Notes: a model not told the origin generated them from the sequence alone. A stretch of 64,000 nucleotides of DNA from Acinetobacter modestus (GCF_014636095.1 NZ_BMDV01000005.1:62001-126000); one strand, 5' to 3'. Shown: positions 27,729-37,279, counted from the first letter of the stretch. Numbers and translations: made by a program.

Positions 27729-29447
27729 ATGACATGGTTAAATATGTGGAGTGACTATCTCTCACAAGCACCATTTTCTCAATCTGCTCAAGCAGTTAGC
27801 GCTGCACAGGTACTACAACAACTGGTTGAAGCCAGCTTACAAGGTGACAGTTGTATTGAGGTTGAGCCAAGCCAGATTGCGGCATTGGCGGATTTGGCTG
27901 TTTCCAGCGAAATCGCAAACACGCAGGTTGCCCCTTGTGTCTATGATCAGCAGGGCTTGGCATTATACCGATATTGGCACCTAGAGCAACGCCTCGCACA
28001 GCAGATTTGTCGATTAAAGCGACAAACGATTCAGGCTGTTGATGCCGAACATTATCAAGACTTACTCAGCGATGAACACCAGCAGGCTGCACTGAAAATG
28101 GTGTTGCAACAAGGTCTGAGCATTATTACAGGCGGGCCAGGGACAGGGAAAACCTATACTTTGGCACGTATTATTGCAGCCCTTAACCAGACCATTCCCG
28201 ATATTCGTATTGCCATGGCAGCGCCGACAGGCAAGGCTGCACAACGTATGCAGGAAGCATTACAGAACTCATTTAATGATCCAAAATTATTGGAATCAGG
28301 TTTAATTACAGATGAGTTGCGTAATCAAACCACGCAGACTTTGCACCGTTTATTGGGCATGGGCAATCGACAAATACCACGTTTTCATCTAAAGCAACCT
28401 TTACCCTATGATGTGATTGTGGTGGATGAGGCCTCAATGCTGGATTTGAATTTGGCAACCCTGTTATTTGAAGCCGTTCCAGATCAATGCCGACTTATTT
28501 TGCTTGGTGATGCCAATCAATTGGCTTCGGTTGATGTCGGCTCGGTTTTGGCTGATTTACAGCAAGTACAGGCATTGACTGAAAATCGAGTCCAGCTACA
28601 GACCAGCCGCCGTTTCTCTGGTGAGGCCAAGATTGGACAATTCGCACGATTTATTCAGGCACAGCAACATCTAAGCAATCCCGATTTAGTCTTATCAAAA
28701 CTAGAGGCAGAAATTGTTCAGGCTGCACCTTTGCAAACGATTTCCTTGAGCAAGGATATGCCAGACCTGATTCAGCTGGAATATTTACTTGAGCAACAGC
28801 AGGTTGATATTGAGCTTTATCAGAATAAATTGATGGCTGGATTCCAAGCCCATATCGAAGCTTTAAAACATTATATAGATGCAGATGAGCCTGCCGAGCA
28901 AATCCAGCATGTGATTCAAGCCTTTGATGATTATCGAATCTTAACGGCTGTTCGACATGGCCCGTTGGGAATCGAGCAACTGAATCGTTATGCGGGGCAT
29001 TGGCTTAATCAGCAATTGAAACAAATCGCTGTTGGAGATTGGTATATCGGACGTCCTGTAATGATGACCTATAATGACTATCAGCTTGGGATTTCTAATG
29101 GTGATATTGGCATTTGTTTTAAACATCGCACCCAGTCACAGCAATTCGAAGTGTTTTTCCCGAGCTTAAATAAATGGATTGCTGCGCACCGACTGCCACG
29201 CAGTATACAAACCGCTTTTGCTTTAACCATTCATAAATCACAAGGTTCGGAGTTTACCCATACCGCGATTGTTTTGGATGCACATGCCGAGAAATTATTG
29301 AGTCAGGAATTGATCTATACCGCAGTGACACGTGCTAAAAAAGTAGTGAGTATTCTGGCTGATCGGAAGGCATTACAACAGTCATTGATTATTAGAACCG
29401 TTCGTCGTAGTGGTTTAGTGCAAAAGATCAATTTAGAGGGATTGTGA
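27729..29447 (+). CDS. recD: Exodeoxyribonuclease V, alpha subunit RecD
   Basis: A 572-residue 5'-3' SF1B helicase of RecBCD. Walker A IITGGPGTGKTYTLARIIAA is preceded by the Q-like segment DEHQQAALKMVL; motif II is VIVVDEASMLDLNLA, motif III LLGDANQLASVDVGSVL, and the C-terminal ALTIHKSQGSEF and LIYTAVTRAKK motifs are present. ATG at 27729 (MTWLNMWSDYL) starts where RecD homology plausibly begins. The frame stays open back to a GTG at 27636, but that stretch is the 12-bp repeat array and reads NNSV-YNLV-DKRV-GKFE-DNSV-DKQV, which looks like repeat DNA rather than RecD. Neither start has a clear ribosome site. Confidence 0.93.
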   Translation: MTWLNMWSDYLSQAPFSQSAQAVSAAQVLQQLVEASLQGDSCIEVEPSQIAALADLAVSSEIANTQVAPCVYDQQGLALYRYWHLEQRLAQQICRLKRQTIQAVDAEHYQDLLSDEHQQAALKMVLQQGLSIITGGPGTGKTYTLARIIAALNQTIPDIRIAMAAPTGKAAQRMQEALQNSFNDPKLLESGLITDELRNQTTQTLHRLLGMGNRQIPRFHLKQPLPYDVIVVDEASMLDLNLATLLFEAVPDQCRLILLGDANQLASVDVGSVLADLQQVQALTENRVQLQTSRRFSGEAKIGQFARFIQAQQHLSNPDLVLSKLEAEIVQAAPLQTISLSKDMPDLIQLEYLLEQQQVDIELYQNKLMAGFQAHIEALKHYIDADEPAEQIQHVIQAFDDYRILTAVRHGPLGIEQLNRYAGHWLNQQLKQIAVGDWYIGRPVMMTYNDYQLGISNGDIGICFKHRTQSQQFEVFFPSLNKWIAAHRLPRSIQTAFALTIHKSQGSEFTHTAIVLDAHAEKLLSQELIYTAVTRAKKVVSILADRKALQQSLIIRTVRRSGLVQKINLEGL

Positions 29448-29471
29448 AATTATTCTTTAAAATTCACTGTT

Positions 29472-29491
29472 TTGTAAGTAAAAGCTTACAA
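29472..29491 (+). repeat. Hairpin shortly after recD
   Basis: TTGTAAG and CTTACAA pair perfectly around TAAAAG, 25 bp after the recD stop. No T run follows, so it is not a standard terminator. The CTTACA word recurs twice in the RNA candidate downstream. Confidence 0.4.
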
Positions 29492-29544
29492 GGATTCGAG
29501 ATATTGTCGCTAGAGTGAAATAAATGTTTTTGAGATCATGTACA

Positions 29545-29696
29545 CACAAAGAGCCTAGCACGGAAAGCTAGGTAAATCGCAAAAATATAATAATAAAGTC
29601 AATGAGACAGCGAACTTACAGTGAGGTAAGTGATAAAAGAGGAAACTTACAGCCGCTAAGCCTTGTAGTTTTGGGAGAGACTACAGGGCTTTTTTA
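29545..29696 (+). ncRNA. Candidate stand-alone small RNA
   Basis: This part of the gene-free stretch 29448-30150 has no credible ORF but is rich in local structure. CCTAGC-ACGGAAA-GCTAGG (29554-29572) is a hairpin whose loop contains ACGGA, the core of CsrA-type binding sites. CTTAC-AGTGAG-GTAAG follows, then AGAGGAAAC, and the stretch ends in a strong terminator. I could not find a clear promoter, so the 5' end is uncertain. It does not match tmRNA, 6S, SRP or RNase P RNA as far as I can tell by eye. Confidence 0.45.
29658..29696 (+). terminator. Strong terminator of the candidate small RNA
   Basis: An eleven-pair stem with one G-U pair (AGCCTTGTAGT against ACTACAGGGCT), a ten-base loop and a run of T. 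It stands 210 bp after recD with no gene ending at it, which is the main evidence for an RNA gene here. Confidence 0.85.
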
Positions 29697-29853
29697 TTTT
29701 TAATCCTTAATCTTACTAACATCATGATAGTCATTGTATTTATTTTAATCAAAATGATTTTAATGAAGAATATCTATCTTTAACAGTGTGCAGCAAAAAT
29801 TAATTTTTCTATAAAAGCTTTGAACCAAAAGTTTAAATTAAAAATATGATTGT

Positions 29854-29884
29854 TTGACAATTTTTCTGTATTATTAAGTTAAAT
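29854..29884 (+). promoter_or_regulatory. Possible promoter of a second small transcript
   Basis: A consensus TTGACA (29854-29859) lies inside the small palindrome ATTGT-TTG-ACAAT; the best -10 is TTAAAT at 19 bp. Downstream there is only a 29-codon ORF (ATG 29929, stop ending 30018, weak ribosome site) before the terminator at 30107. The transcript would be about 240 nt. Confidence 0.3.
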
Positions 29885-30106
29885 GTTATACAGACCTGTA
29901 CGTTTTTGCTTACATAGAGATAAGAAAAATGCTATTTTTCTCCACAATTAGTTCTGACAGAATAGTCGGTATAAAGAAGATACACACTCAAAGCAAAAAC
30001 ATAAAAAGTGATGTGTAAAATACGTTCAGAGGGTCTGAAAGTAGCTTAATAAGAAACATAAAGAATAATAATAGAAAAATGAAAAGAACCTTGAATAACG
30101 CGCAAA

Positions 30107-30136
30107 AGCCCAAGTCTGACTTGGGCTCTTTTTTTT
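30107..30136. terminator. Bidirectional terminator
   Basis: AGCCCAAG and CTTGGGCT pair around five bases; eight T follow on the plus strand and four on the minus strand. It ends the serine hydrolase transcript on the minus strand and any transcript coming from 29860 on the plus strand. Confidence 0.9.
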
Positions 30137-30150
30137 GCTCATCAAATGAA

Positions 30151-31449
30151 TTAGACGATGTCTGCCTCGTGTCGATCTGTTGCAAACAATGAACGACGTT
30201 GATTCTTTGGAATCTTAGGGCAGTTTGTTGAGATTTGATATAATGTTTTGGCAAGAGCAGGGAGGTGTGTCCCAACGACAGATTTTCCTGTGGTAAGCAA
30301 CGATACACTAATATCACGCTCTGGATCTGCCCAACATAAAATATTAGAAAAACCAATGTGCCCAAAAGCCTGACCAGTCATTGGGCCAAATAAACCGACT
30401 GGATTACTACCAAGCATTGGACCTAACGCATAACGCATCGGGGCGAGTAGGGTACGGTCTAGACTTGTTCCTGATGTTGGTAGGGTTGAGCGAAATACAG
30501 TTTTTGCGCTCATGATCTCTTTACCCTGATATTCACCACCGCTGAGTAACATTTCAAAAAAACGACCAACTTGTTCAGCGCTGGTATAAATGTTCCCAGC
30601 AGGACAAATCGTATCCATGAAACGAGTATCGTTGGTTACATCCACTGCAAGTTGTAAACCACCACCGAGTACATGATTAAGATAATGGTCTGTACCTAAG
30701 CTTGGGTGAATTCCTGTGGCATAATTTAGTGCAACATTATCTCGATATTCTGGTTTCAAACCATAGTTGAAATAATCCAGCCCCATTGGTTTTTCAATAT
30801 TTTCAGCCAAAAACTCACGTACGCTTTGTCCAGTTACACGCTGAACGATTTCACCTAGGATATAACCAGCGGTAACAGCGTGATAAGCAAGATGTGTCCC
30901 TGATGGTGAAACAGGTTTAGCTGCGCAAAGTACTTTTAAGATTTCTTCTTGGTTAAATAAAAGTTCTGGTGTGACTTCCGTATCAATGCGTGGAATCCCG
31001 CCACGGTGAGAAAGCAAATGGAAAATAGTCGCACGACGTTTACCATTGACCCCATATTCAGGAATATAGTAGCTAATCGGATCGAGCAGATTTAAATCAC
31101 CGCGCTCATCCAACATATGGATCAGCATTGCTGTAACCATTTTTGACGCAGAGAATAAACATACAGGCGTATCAGGCGTACCAATTTTTGCATCCGCGGC
31201 TAAGCCATCAGGGGAGTTGCCCTGTGCATAACCAATACTGCGGTTTAGTAAGATTTGTCCTTGACGTCGCAAACATAATGTAACGAGTGGATAGTTTCCT
31301 GTTTTATACAGGCATTCAACGCTATTCCAGATCTTTTGGATCTGCTTTTCAGTCATTCCACCCAATTCAGCTGCAACTTCATCTTTTGAGCGAATCACTT
31401 GATTTAAGTCATTTGGTACATAACAAGTATTGGTTGATAAAATTTTCAC
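30151..31449 (-). CDS. Serine hydrolase (class C beta-lactamase/EstB-like family)
   Basis: A 432-residue protein of the beta-lactamase/penicillin-binding-like esterase family. SASK at residues 100-103 supplies the nucleophile Ser and Lys, YHAVTAGY is the likely Tyr motif, and GHIGFSN near 390 replaces the KTG box. No signal peptide is visible, so it is probably a cytoplasmic esterase or hydrolase rather than a periplasmic beta-lactamase. The GTG at 31449 is chosen because GAGG precedes it closely; the frame stays open further upstream, but that part is Cys/Tyr-rich and unlike the family. It is divergent from rpsO and ends at a strong terminator. Confidence 0.85.
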   Translation of the reverse strand: MKILSTNTCYVPNDLNQVIRSKDEVAAELGGMTEKQIQKIWNSVECLYKTGNYPLVTLCLRRQGQILLNRSIGYAQGNSPDGLAADAKIGTPDTPVCLFSASKMVTAMLIHMLDERGDLNLLDPISYYIPEYGVNGKRRATIFHLLSHRGGIPRIDTEVTPELLFNQEEILKVLCAAKPVSPSGTHLAYHAVTAGYILGEIVQRVTGQSVREFLAENIEKPMGLDYFNYGLKPEYRDNVALNYATGIHPSLGTDHYLNHVLGGGLQLAVDVTNDTRFMDTICPAGNIYTSAEQVGRFFEMLLSGGEYQGKEIMSAKTVFRSTLPTSGTSLDRTLLAPMRYALGPMLGSNPVGLFGPMTGQAFGHIGFSNILCWADPERDISVSLLTTGKSVVGTHLPALAKTLYQISTNCPKIPKNQRRSLFATDRHEADIV

Positions 31450-31630
31450 GATTCCCTCGCAATATTTTCGTTTTCTTTCGTCTCTGTCATAAATTGAAAA
31501 CAGATATACGATAGTGTGCCTATTTTGTACAACGCTGTCAGCTGCCGAAATGCCAGCAAAGTTAAAACATTTTTGCAATATGGTGATAGATCACTTAAAA
31601 TAGGCGACTTGCTGTAGTGATGCACGGCAG

Positions 31631-31648
31631 TCAGTTGCTTGCAACTGA
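31631..31648. repeat. Perfect palindrome upstream of rpsO
   Basis: TCAGTTGC-TT-GCAACTGA, 8-bp perfect arms, ending 40 bp before the rpsO start codon. It is either an operator in the intergenic region shared with the serine hydrolase gene or a hairpin in the rpsO leader. Confidence 0.5.
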
Positions 31649-31688
31649 TCATTATCATTTTATTTTTTAAGCATCTCGGAGAAATCGA

Positions 31689-31958
31689 ATGGCTTTAACT
31701 AACGCAGATCGCGCAGAGATCATTGCTAAATTTGCTCGTGCAGAAAACGACACTGGTTCACCTGAAGTACAAGTTGCTTTATTGACTGCTCAAATCAATG
31801 ATTTGCAAGGTCACTTTAAAGAACACAAACATGACCACCACAGCCGTCGTGGTTTGATTCGTATGGTTAACCAACGTCGTAAATTACTTGACTATTTAAA
31901 TGGTAAAGATCACGGTCGTTATGTTGCTTTGATCGGCGCATTAGGTTTACGTCGTTAA
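31689..31958 (+). CDS. rpsO: 30S ribosomal protein S15
   Basis: An 89-residue S15, exact family length. Helical rRNA-binding protein of the platform; the segments [31 protein letters not shown] and RRKLLDYL are diagnostic. CTCGGAGAAATCG gives a good ribosome site. It is followed by pnp, the conserved partner, after a structured intergenic region. In E. coli S15 autoregulates its own translation; whether the leader here does so cannot be read. Confidence 0.98.
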   Translation: MALTNADRAEIIAKFARAENDTGSPEVQVALLTAQINDLQGHFKEHKHDHHSRRGLIRMVNQRRKLLDYLNGKDHGRYVALIGALGLRR

Positions 31959-32021
31959 TTCGATTTTACTTTGTTTTCGCTATTTCGCATGTTGCTATGC
32001 TTTATCGCTGAAAAGAGAGTT

Positions 32022-32078
32022 TCACCTGATTTACTTTAGGTGATTTTAGAAGGGGCGCTTGTTCGCTCCTTCTTTGTG
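32022..32078 (+). terminator. Tandem hairpins between rpsO and pnp
   Basis: TCACCT/AGGTGA followed by TTTT (32022-32047), then the ten-pair stem AGAAGGGGCG/CGCTCCTTCT (one G-T) with loop CTTGTT and a short T run (32048-32075). They probably reduce readthrough into pnp and could also be RNase III targets, as in the E. coli rpsO-pnp region. Confidence 0.7.
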
Positions 32079-32210
32079 TTTAACTTTTATGTAAAAATTT
32101 TTGATCTAGTGCGATGGCTTCTAAGCTTTGTCATTTATCTACACATGAGTTGTAGTCTGAATGCCAAACCTTAGGGGTCTCACTAGAATAAAACTAGGAA
32201 AATATAATAC

Positions 32211-34307
32211 ATGTCAATGTTTAATATCGTTCGTAAAGAATTCCAATTTGGTCAGCACCAAGTTGTTTTAGAAACGGGTCGTGTTGCACGTCAAGCAAAT
32301 ACAGTTTTAATCACAATGGGTGGTGTAACTGTGCTTGTTGCGGTTGTTGCACAGCCAAAAGCAAAAGCGGGTCAAGACTTTTTCCCGTTAACTGTTAACT
32401 ATCAAGAAAAACAATATGCGGCGGGTCGTATCCCTGGTGGTTATGGCAAGCGCGAAGGCCGTGCATCTGAAGCTGAGACTTTAATTTCTCGTTTGATTGA
32501 CCGTCCAATTCGTCCATTGTTCCCAGAAGGCTATTTCAACGAAATCCAAGTGACAGCAACAGTTGTGTCTTCTGACAAAACGATGGATGCTGATATTGCT
32601 GCAATGTTAGGTACATCTGCTGCATTGTCGATTGCGGGTACACCTTTCCGTGGCCCAATTGGTGGCGCACGTGTTGGTTTGATCAATGGTGAATATGTTC
32701 TTAACCCAACGCTAGAACAACTTGCACAATCTGATCTTGATCTTGTAGTTGCAGGTACAGAATCAGCAGTGTTAATGGTTGAATCTGAAGCAAAAGAACT
32801 TTCAGAAGACCAAATGTTAGGCGCAGTACTTTTCGGTCATGACGAAATGCAAATTGCTGTACAAGCAATCAAAGAATTTGCTGCAGCTGTTGGTGCGAAA
32901 GAATCTGAGTGGGTTGCTCCAACACACAACGAAGAATTACGTGCGAAATTAAAAGAAGCATTTGAAGCAAAAATTTCAGAAGCGTATACGATTGCGGTAA
33001 AACAAGAACGTTATGCAGCTTTAGATGCACTTTATGCAGAAGCAAAAGCGCAATTCGTTCCTGAAGAAGATGTTGATGGCATCGCTGATGAAGTTGATTT
33101 CTTATTCGAAGATCTTAAATACCGTACCGTACGTGACAACATCTTGTCTGGTAAGCCACGTATCGATGGTCGTGACACCAAAACAGTTCGTGGTATCGAC
33201 GTTCAAGTGGGTGTATTAGGTCGTGCTCATGGTTCAGCATTATTTACACGTGGTGAAACACAAGCACTTGTAACTGCAACTTTAGGTAACACACGTGATG
33301 CATTGATGGTTGATACCTTAGCAGGTACGAAAACCGACAACTTCATGTTGCATTATAACTTCCCTGCTTACTCAGTAGGTGAAACGGGTCGTGAATCAGG
33401 TCCTAAGCGTCGTGAAATTGGTCACGGTCGTTTAGCGCGTCGTGGTGTACAAGCGGTTCTTCCACCTGTTGATCGCTTCCCTTACGTACTTCGTATCGTA
33501 TCTGATATTACTGAATCAAACGGTTCATCTTCTATGGCGTCTGTTTGTGGTGCATCTCTTGCACTTATGGATGCAGGTGTTCCGCTTAAAGCACCAGTTG
33601 CAGGTATTGCAATGGGCTTAGTGAAAGAAGGTGAGCGTTTTGCAGTTCTTTCTGACATCTTAGGTGACGAAGACCACCTTGGTGATATGGACTTTAAAGT
33701 AGCAGGTTCTGCAAACGGTATTACTGCGCTTCAAATGGACATCAAGATCGAAGGTATTACTGAAGAGATCATGGAAGTTGCATTAAACCAAGCTTTTGCT
33801 GGTCGTATGCATATCCTGAATGAAATGAATAAAGTCATTTCACGTGCTCGTGCAGAAATTAGTGCTAATGCGCCGACTTTCGAAGTGATTAACATCAATC
33901 CAGATAAGATTCGTGATGTGATTGGTAAAGGTGGTGCTACCATTCGTGCCATTACAGAAGAGACTAAAGCTGCGATTGATATCGAAGACAATGGTACAGT
34001 TCGTGTATTTGGTGAAACTAAAGCTGCTGCTCGTGCTGCGATTGCAAAAATCCAAGCACTGACTGCTGAAGTTGAGCCAGGCAAAATCTACGACGGTAAA
34101 GTGATTCGTATCGTTGAATTTGGTGCGTTCGTAAATATCATGCCTGGTACGGATGGTTTACTTCACATTTCACAAATCTCAAATGAGCGTATTGCGAATG
34201 TGACTGACGTGTTAAAAGAAGGTCAGGAACTAAAAGTACAAGTTGCTGATGTCGATAATCGTGGTCGTATTAAGTTGACAATGAAAGATATTGAGCAAGC
34301 TCAATAA
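32211..34307 (+). CDS. pnp: Polyribonucleotide nucleotidyltransferase (PNPase)
   Basis: A 698-residue 3'-5' phosphorolytic exoribonuclease of normal length. Two RNase PH domains (about residues 10-210 and 310-545) flank a helical domain; the second has [14 protein letters not shown] and [20 protein letters not shown] active-site segments with the metal-binding Asp. A KH domain ([20 protein letters not shown], near 562) and an S1 domain ([20 protein letters not shown], near 625) follow. TAGGAAAA precedes the ATG. It forms a ring trimer and in proteobacteria joins the RNase E degradosome. Confidence 0.98.
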   Translation: MSMFNIVRKEFQFGQHQVVLETGRVARQANTVLITMGGVTVLVAVVAQPKAKAGQDFFPLTVNYQEKQYAAGRIPGGYGKREGRASEAETLISRLIDRPIRPLFPEGYFNEIQVTATVVSSDKTMDADIAAMLGTSAALSIAGTPFRGPIGGARVGLINGEYVLNPTLEQLAQSDLDLVVAGTESAVLMVESEAKELSEDQMLGAVLFGHDEMQIAVQAIKEFAAAVGAKESEWVAPTHNEELRAKLKEAFEAKISEAYTIAVKQERYAALDALYAEAKAQFVPEEDVDGIADEVDFLFEDLKYRTVRDNILSGKPRIDGRDTKTVRGIDVQVGVLGRAHGSALFTRGETQALVTATLGNTRDALMVDTLAGTKTDNFMLHYNFPAYSVGETGRESGPKRREIGHGRLARRGVQAVLPPVDRFPYVLRIVSDITESNGSSSMASVCGASLALMDAGVPLKAPVAGIAMGLVKEGERFAVLSDILGDEDHLGDMDFKVAGSANGITALQMDIKIEGITEEIMEVALNQAFAGRMHILNEMNKVISRARAEISANAPTFEVININPDKIRDVIGKGGATIRAITEETKAAIDIEDNGTVRVFGETKAAARAAIAKIQALTAEVEPGKIYDGKVIRIVEFGAFVNIMPGTDGLLHISQISNERIANVTDVLKEGQELKVQVADVDNRGRIKLTMKDIEQAQ

Positions 34308-34325
34308 TAGCAATACTTTTGCTTA

Positions 34326-34359
34326 AAAAAAGCGCATTGTTTTTACAATGCGCTTTTTT
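34326..34359 (+). terminator. Terminator after pnp
   Basis: A thirteen-pair stem AAAAGCGCATTGT/ACAATGCGCTTTT closed by four T and followed by T residues. Very strong. Confidence 0.95.
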
Positions 34360-34563
34360 ATTAACTAGATGAAAACTATAAATATAAATTGGCGAAACAA
34401 TAAACATAAAATTATTTTATATTAGACATTAGTCGAATGCTTAAATTGTGAGGATTACAATTAACGTAGAATTCCCCAAATTTCCGCTCCTGCCTGTGTT
34501 TATAAGGTTTTAGATAGACAGTCGGAAGTCTATTTGTTATCCCAATATGAAGGAATATTACAC

Positions 34564-35886
34564 ATGCATATCGATCATGCCGCCACAGGTCAAGATGACC
34601 AGCAGCCACCAAAGAAACCCAAGTTTTATCAAATTCTTTACGTACAGGTCATCTTTGCAATTGTTGCAGGGATATTGTTAGGTCATTTTTTTCCTGAATT
34701 TGGTGAAAGCTTAAAACCGCTTGGTGAAGCCTTCATTAAAATGGTGAAAATGATTATTGCACCCGTAATTTTCTTGACCGTTGTGACAGGGATTGCTGGG
34801 ATGAAAAATCTCGGCAGTGTTGGACGAGTCACGGGTAAAGCGATGATTTACTTCCTAACCTTTTCAACATTGGCGTTAGTCGTCGGGTTAATTGTTGGGA
34901 ATGTGATTCAACCGGGGCATGGGTTAAATATCGATCCAAGTACATTACACAGTACTAAAGTTGATGAATATGCAGCTAAAGCACATGAATCAACTATTAC
35001 AGGTTTCTTGATGAATATCATTCCAGATACATTGGTGAGTCCATTTGTATCAGGTCAAATTCTTCAAGTTTTGTTTGTCGCAGTCCTATTTGGTTTGGCA
35101 CTTGCTAAATCAGGCGATTTGGGTCGTCCAATTACTGACTTCTTACAACAATTAACCAATCCTGTATTCACTCTAGTGGGTATGTTGATGAAGTTTGCAC
35201 CTATTGGTGCATTTGGTGCGATGGCATTTACCATTGGCGCTTATGGAATTAGTTCAATTGGGAACTTGATGCTATTAATCGCAACCTTCTACATTACCGC
35301 ATTACTTTTCGTTATTGTTATCTTGGGTGCAGTCGCTCGTTATAACGGTTTTTCGATTATCGACCTGATCCGTTACATCAAAGATGAACTGTGGTTGGTT
35401 CTTGGTACAAGTTCATCAGAAGCAGCACTCCCATCATTGATGGCGAAAATGGAAAAAGCAGGCTGTGAAAAATCGGTTGTAGGTTTAGTAATTCCGACTG
35501 GGTATTCATTCAACTTAGATGGTACCAACATTTACATGACATTGGCGGCATTATTCATTGCACAAGCATGTAATATTGAACTGACACTCACTCAACAAGT
35601 GACAATTTTATTGGTGGCTATGCTTAGTTCTAAAGGTGCTGCAGGGATCACGGGCGCAGGCTTTATTACTTTGGCTGCAACGCTTTCTGTTGTTCCTGCG
35701 ATTCCAGTCGCGGGGATGGCGTTGATCCTTGGTATTGACCGTTTTATGTCTGAATGCCGTGCTTTAACCAATTTAGTTGGTAATGCTTGTGCAACAATTG
35801 TTGTTGCAAAATGGGATAAGGCGTTAGATAAAGAGCAACTCGACCAAGCCTTAAAACATGGTGTGGTACTAAACAAAGAAGTTTAA
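34564..35886 (+). CDS. dctA: Dicarboxylate/amino acid:cation symporter (DctA-type)
   Basis: A 440-residue secondary transporter of the DAACS family with about eight helices and two re-entrant loops. The serine-rich [21 protein letters not shown] near residue 285 and the TM7 motif [20 protein letters not shown] are hallmarks; [20 protein letters not shown] near 395 carries the substrate-site residues. The set resembles DctA, the C4-dicarboxylate carrier, but glutamate transporters are close, so substrate is uncertain. ATG at 34564 follows GAAGGA at ten bases; an upstream TTG adds ten unlikely residues. Monocistronic between two terminators. Confidence 0.9.
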   Translation: MHIDHAATGQDDQQPPKKPKFYQILYVQVIFAIVAGILLGHFFPEFGESLKPLGEAFIKMVKMIIAPVIFLTVVTGIAGMKNLGSVGRVTGKAMIYFLTFSTLALVVGLIVGNVIQPGHGLNIDPSTLHSTKVDEYAAKAHESTITGFLMNIIPDTLVSPFVSGQILQVLFVAVLFGLALAKSGDLGRPITDFLQQLTNPVFTLVGMLMKFAPIGAFGAMAFTIGAYGISSIGNLMLLIATFYITALLFVIVILGAVARYNGFSIIDLIRYIKDELWLVLGTSSSEAALPSLMAKMEKAGCEKSVVGLVIPTGYSFNLDGTNIYMTLAALFIAQACNIELTLTQQVTILLVAMLSSKGAAGITGAGFITLAATLSVVPAIPVAGMALILGIDRFMSECRALTNLVGNACATIVVAKWDKALDKEQLDQALKHGVVLNKEV

Positions 35887-35900
35887 TACCCCTTAATTTG

Positions 35901-35934
35901 AAAAAGCCTCGATGCCTCGCATACGAGGCTTTTT
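35901..35934. terminator. Terminator after dctA
   Basis: AAAAAGCCTCG and CGAGGCTTTTT pair perfectly around twelve bases, with a T run. Symmetric, so it may work on both strands. Confidence 0.93.
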
Positions 35935-36026
35935 CATATCATTTGATTTTGATAATAGAATAAACATAGCTTTTTATTGTGCTTCATGGCAGCATTTCTA
36001 TAGATTTTCAAACTTATCTCGACTCT

Positions 36027-37250
36027 ATGCAGCTTTATTATTTTTATCGTCATAACAGTGAAAATACGATTTTTATTAGCGTGGAACAACAAACAGAACA
36101 TACGCTTGAGTTTTTGTGGGTTGATAGTTTGAGACAGGATTTGGTTAATCATACCGATTCTTGGCAAAAAAATATTTATGAGCATACAGGTGTGGTGCTT
36201 AACGAATTTCATATGCGTGATTTGCTCAATATTGAACATCCTTGTGCCTTTGATACAGTTGAAGAATATGACCTATTAGTATTTCGGAAATTGATCAGTC
36301 CAGACGATCAAATTTATGAAAGTGACAATGCTTTAGAATCTCATGAAAGTATTTTTGGCCTAGCGACCACACCGATGAGTTTTATTCTAACGCCGAATAT
36401 TTTGGTGAGTGTGAGGGAGCAGGGCAATAAAGCAATCGAAAGCTATATTCAACGTATTCAAGTAATTATGGGTCGTCCGATTGCTGAACAAAATAAGCCG
36501 AGAAAATTAGCCAGCACACCTGCCGATTTATGCTTGCGTTTGCTGAACAGCATGATTGATGGCTATTTGAATTTACGTACGCCCTTGACCCGTCGTGTTG
36601 AATATTGGCAACAGCAACTTTTGCAGGGCAATCGCCGTTTTAAACAGTGGCATCAATTGTTTCATGAAGATATGGCTTTCCAGCAAATTGAAAATTTATG
36701 TGAGGAACAAATAGAGACCTTGCAGGAGTTCCGAGATGAACTGGTGGATAATTATCATCATGTGATGGGGGAACATAAGCATAAGAATCAAGACATTCTC
36801 TTGGTTCGTCTTAATGATTTAATGAGCCATGTGGAGCGTGTTCAAAAACATACCTTGCGTTTAAGAAATGCGATTCAATCGGCGATTGATTTACATTTTT
36901 CAGCTATAGCGAATCAAACCAATGAAAATATGCGTATTTTGGCAATTATTACGGCAATATTTGCCCCTTTGACCTTATTAACAGGGATTTATGGGATGAA
37001 TTTTGAATTTATCCCAGGGTTAAAGTCACCTGTTGGTTTTTGGATTATGCTTGCAGTCATGCTAATGAGCACGGTGGTACTGTTGTACTATTTTTACCAG
37101 CAACATTTAGTAGGGCGTGGTGAACGGAGCGTAATTGATTTATTGGCACAACAGCATAAACAACGAAATGTAAATTTACTTTGGTTCTTAGACTATGAAC
37201 CAATTAAGCAAACACTTAAAGAAGTAGAGAAAATGACTAAACTTAAATAA
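36027..37250 (+). CDS. CorA-type magnesium/divalent cation transporter
   Basis: A 407-residue CorA family protein. A long cytoplasmic N-terminal domain ends in the stalk helix, followed by two C-terminal membrane segments. The selectivity motif is present as LLTGIYGMNFEFIPGL (YGMN) between TM1 and the pore loop, and TM2 is WIMLAVMLMSTVVLLYYF. The 55-residue C-terminal tail after TM2 is longer than in classic CorA, so it may be a ZntB- or CorA-like variant with uncertain ion preference. ATG at 36027 is chosen; the frame runs a little further upstream from a TTG. Ribosome site is weak. Confidence 0.85.
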   Translation: MQLYYFYRHNSENTIFISVEQQTEHTLEFLWVDSLRQDLVNHTDSWQKNIYEHTGVVLNEFHMRDLLNIEHPCAFDTVEEYDLLVFRKLISPDDQIYESDNALESHESIFGLATTPMSFILTPNILVSVREQGNKAIESYIQRIQVIMGRPIAEQNKPRKLASTPADLCLRLLNSMIDGYLNLRTPLTRRVEYWQQQLLQGNRRFKQWHQLFHEDMAFQQIENLCEEQIETLQEFRDELVDNYHHVMGEHKHKNQDILLVRLNDLMSHVERVQKHTLRLRNAIQSAIDLHFSAIANQTNENMRILAIITAIFAPLTLLTGIYGMNFEFIPGLKSPVGFWIMLAVMLMSTVVLLYYFYQQHLVGRGERSVIDLLAQQHKQRNVNLLWFLDYEPIKQTLKEVEKMTKLK

Positions 37251-37279
37251 AGCGTTTAGTCATATATAAAGATGTTGCC

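Noticed and set aside
27532..27774. Minus-strand ORF with Pro-Gln-Ser-Tyr-like repeats
   Set aside because: It is the reverse reading of the 12-bp array and of the recB end; no ribosome site or conservation argument.
20241..29447. Recently acquired recCBD on the ground of Gln-rich, less AT-rich codons
   Set aside because: Gene order and protein types are those expected for the lineage; the shift in composition is mild and cannot be judged without a computed profile.
29554..29572. Guanidine-II (mini-ykkC) riboswitch because of an ACGG loop
   Set aside because: The motif needs two ACGR tetraloops in paired hairpins and an exporter or carboxylase gene downstream; there is one seven-base loop and no gene follows on this strand.
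30151..31449. Chromosomal AmpC beta-lactamase
   Set aside because: SxxK is present, but there is no signal peptide, no YSN or KTG box of AmpC, and the overall pattern is esterase-like.
31642..31665. Fur box ahead of rpsO (GATCATTATCATT)
   Set aside because: About 12 of 19 positions match, which AT-rich DNA gives easily, and an iron link to rpsO is not expected.
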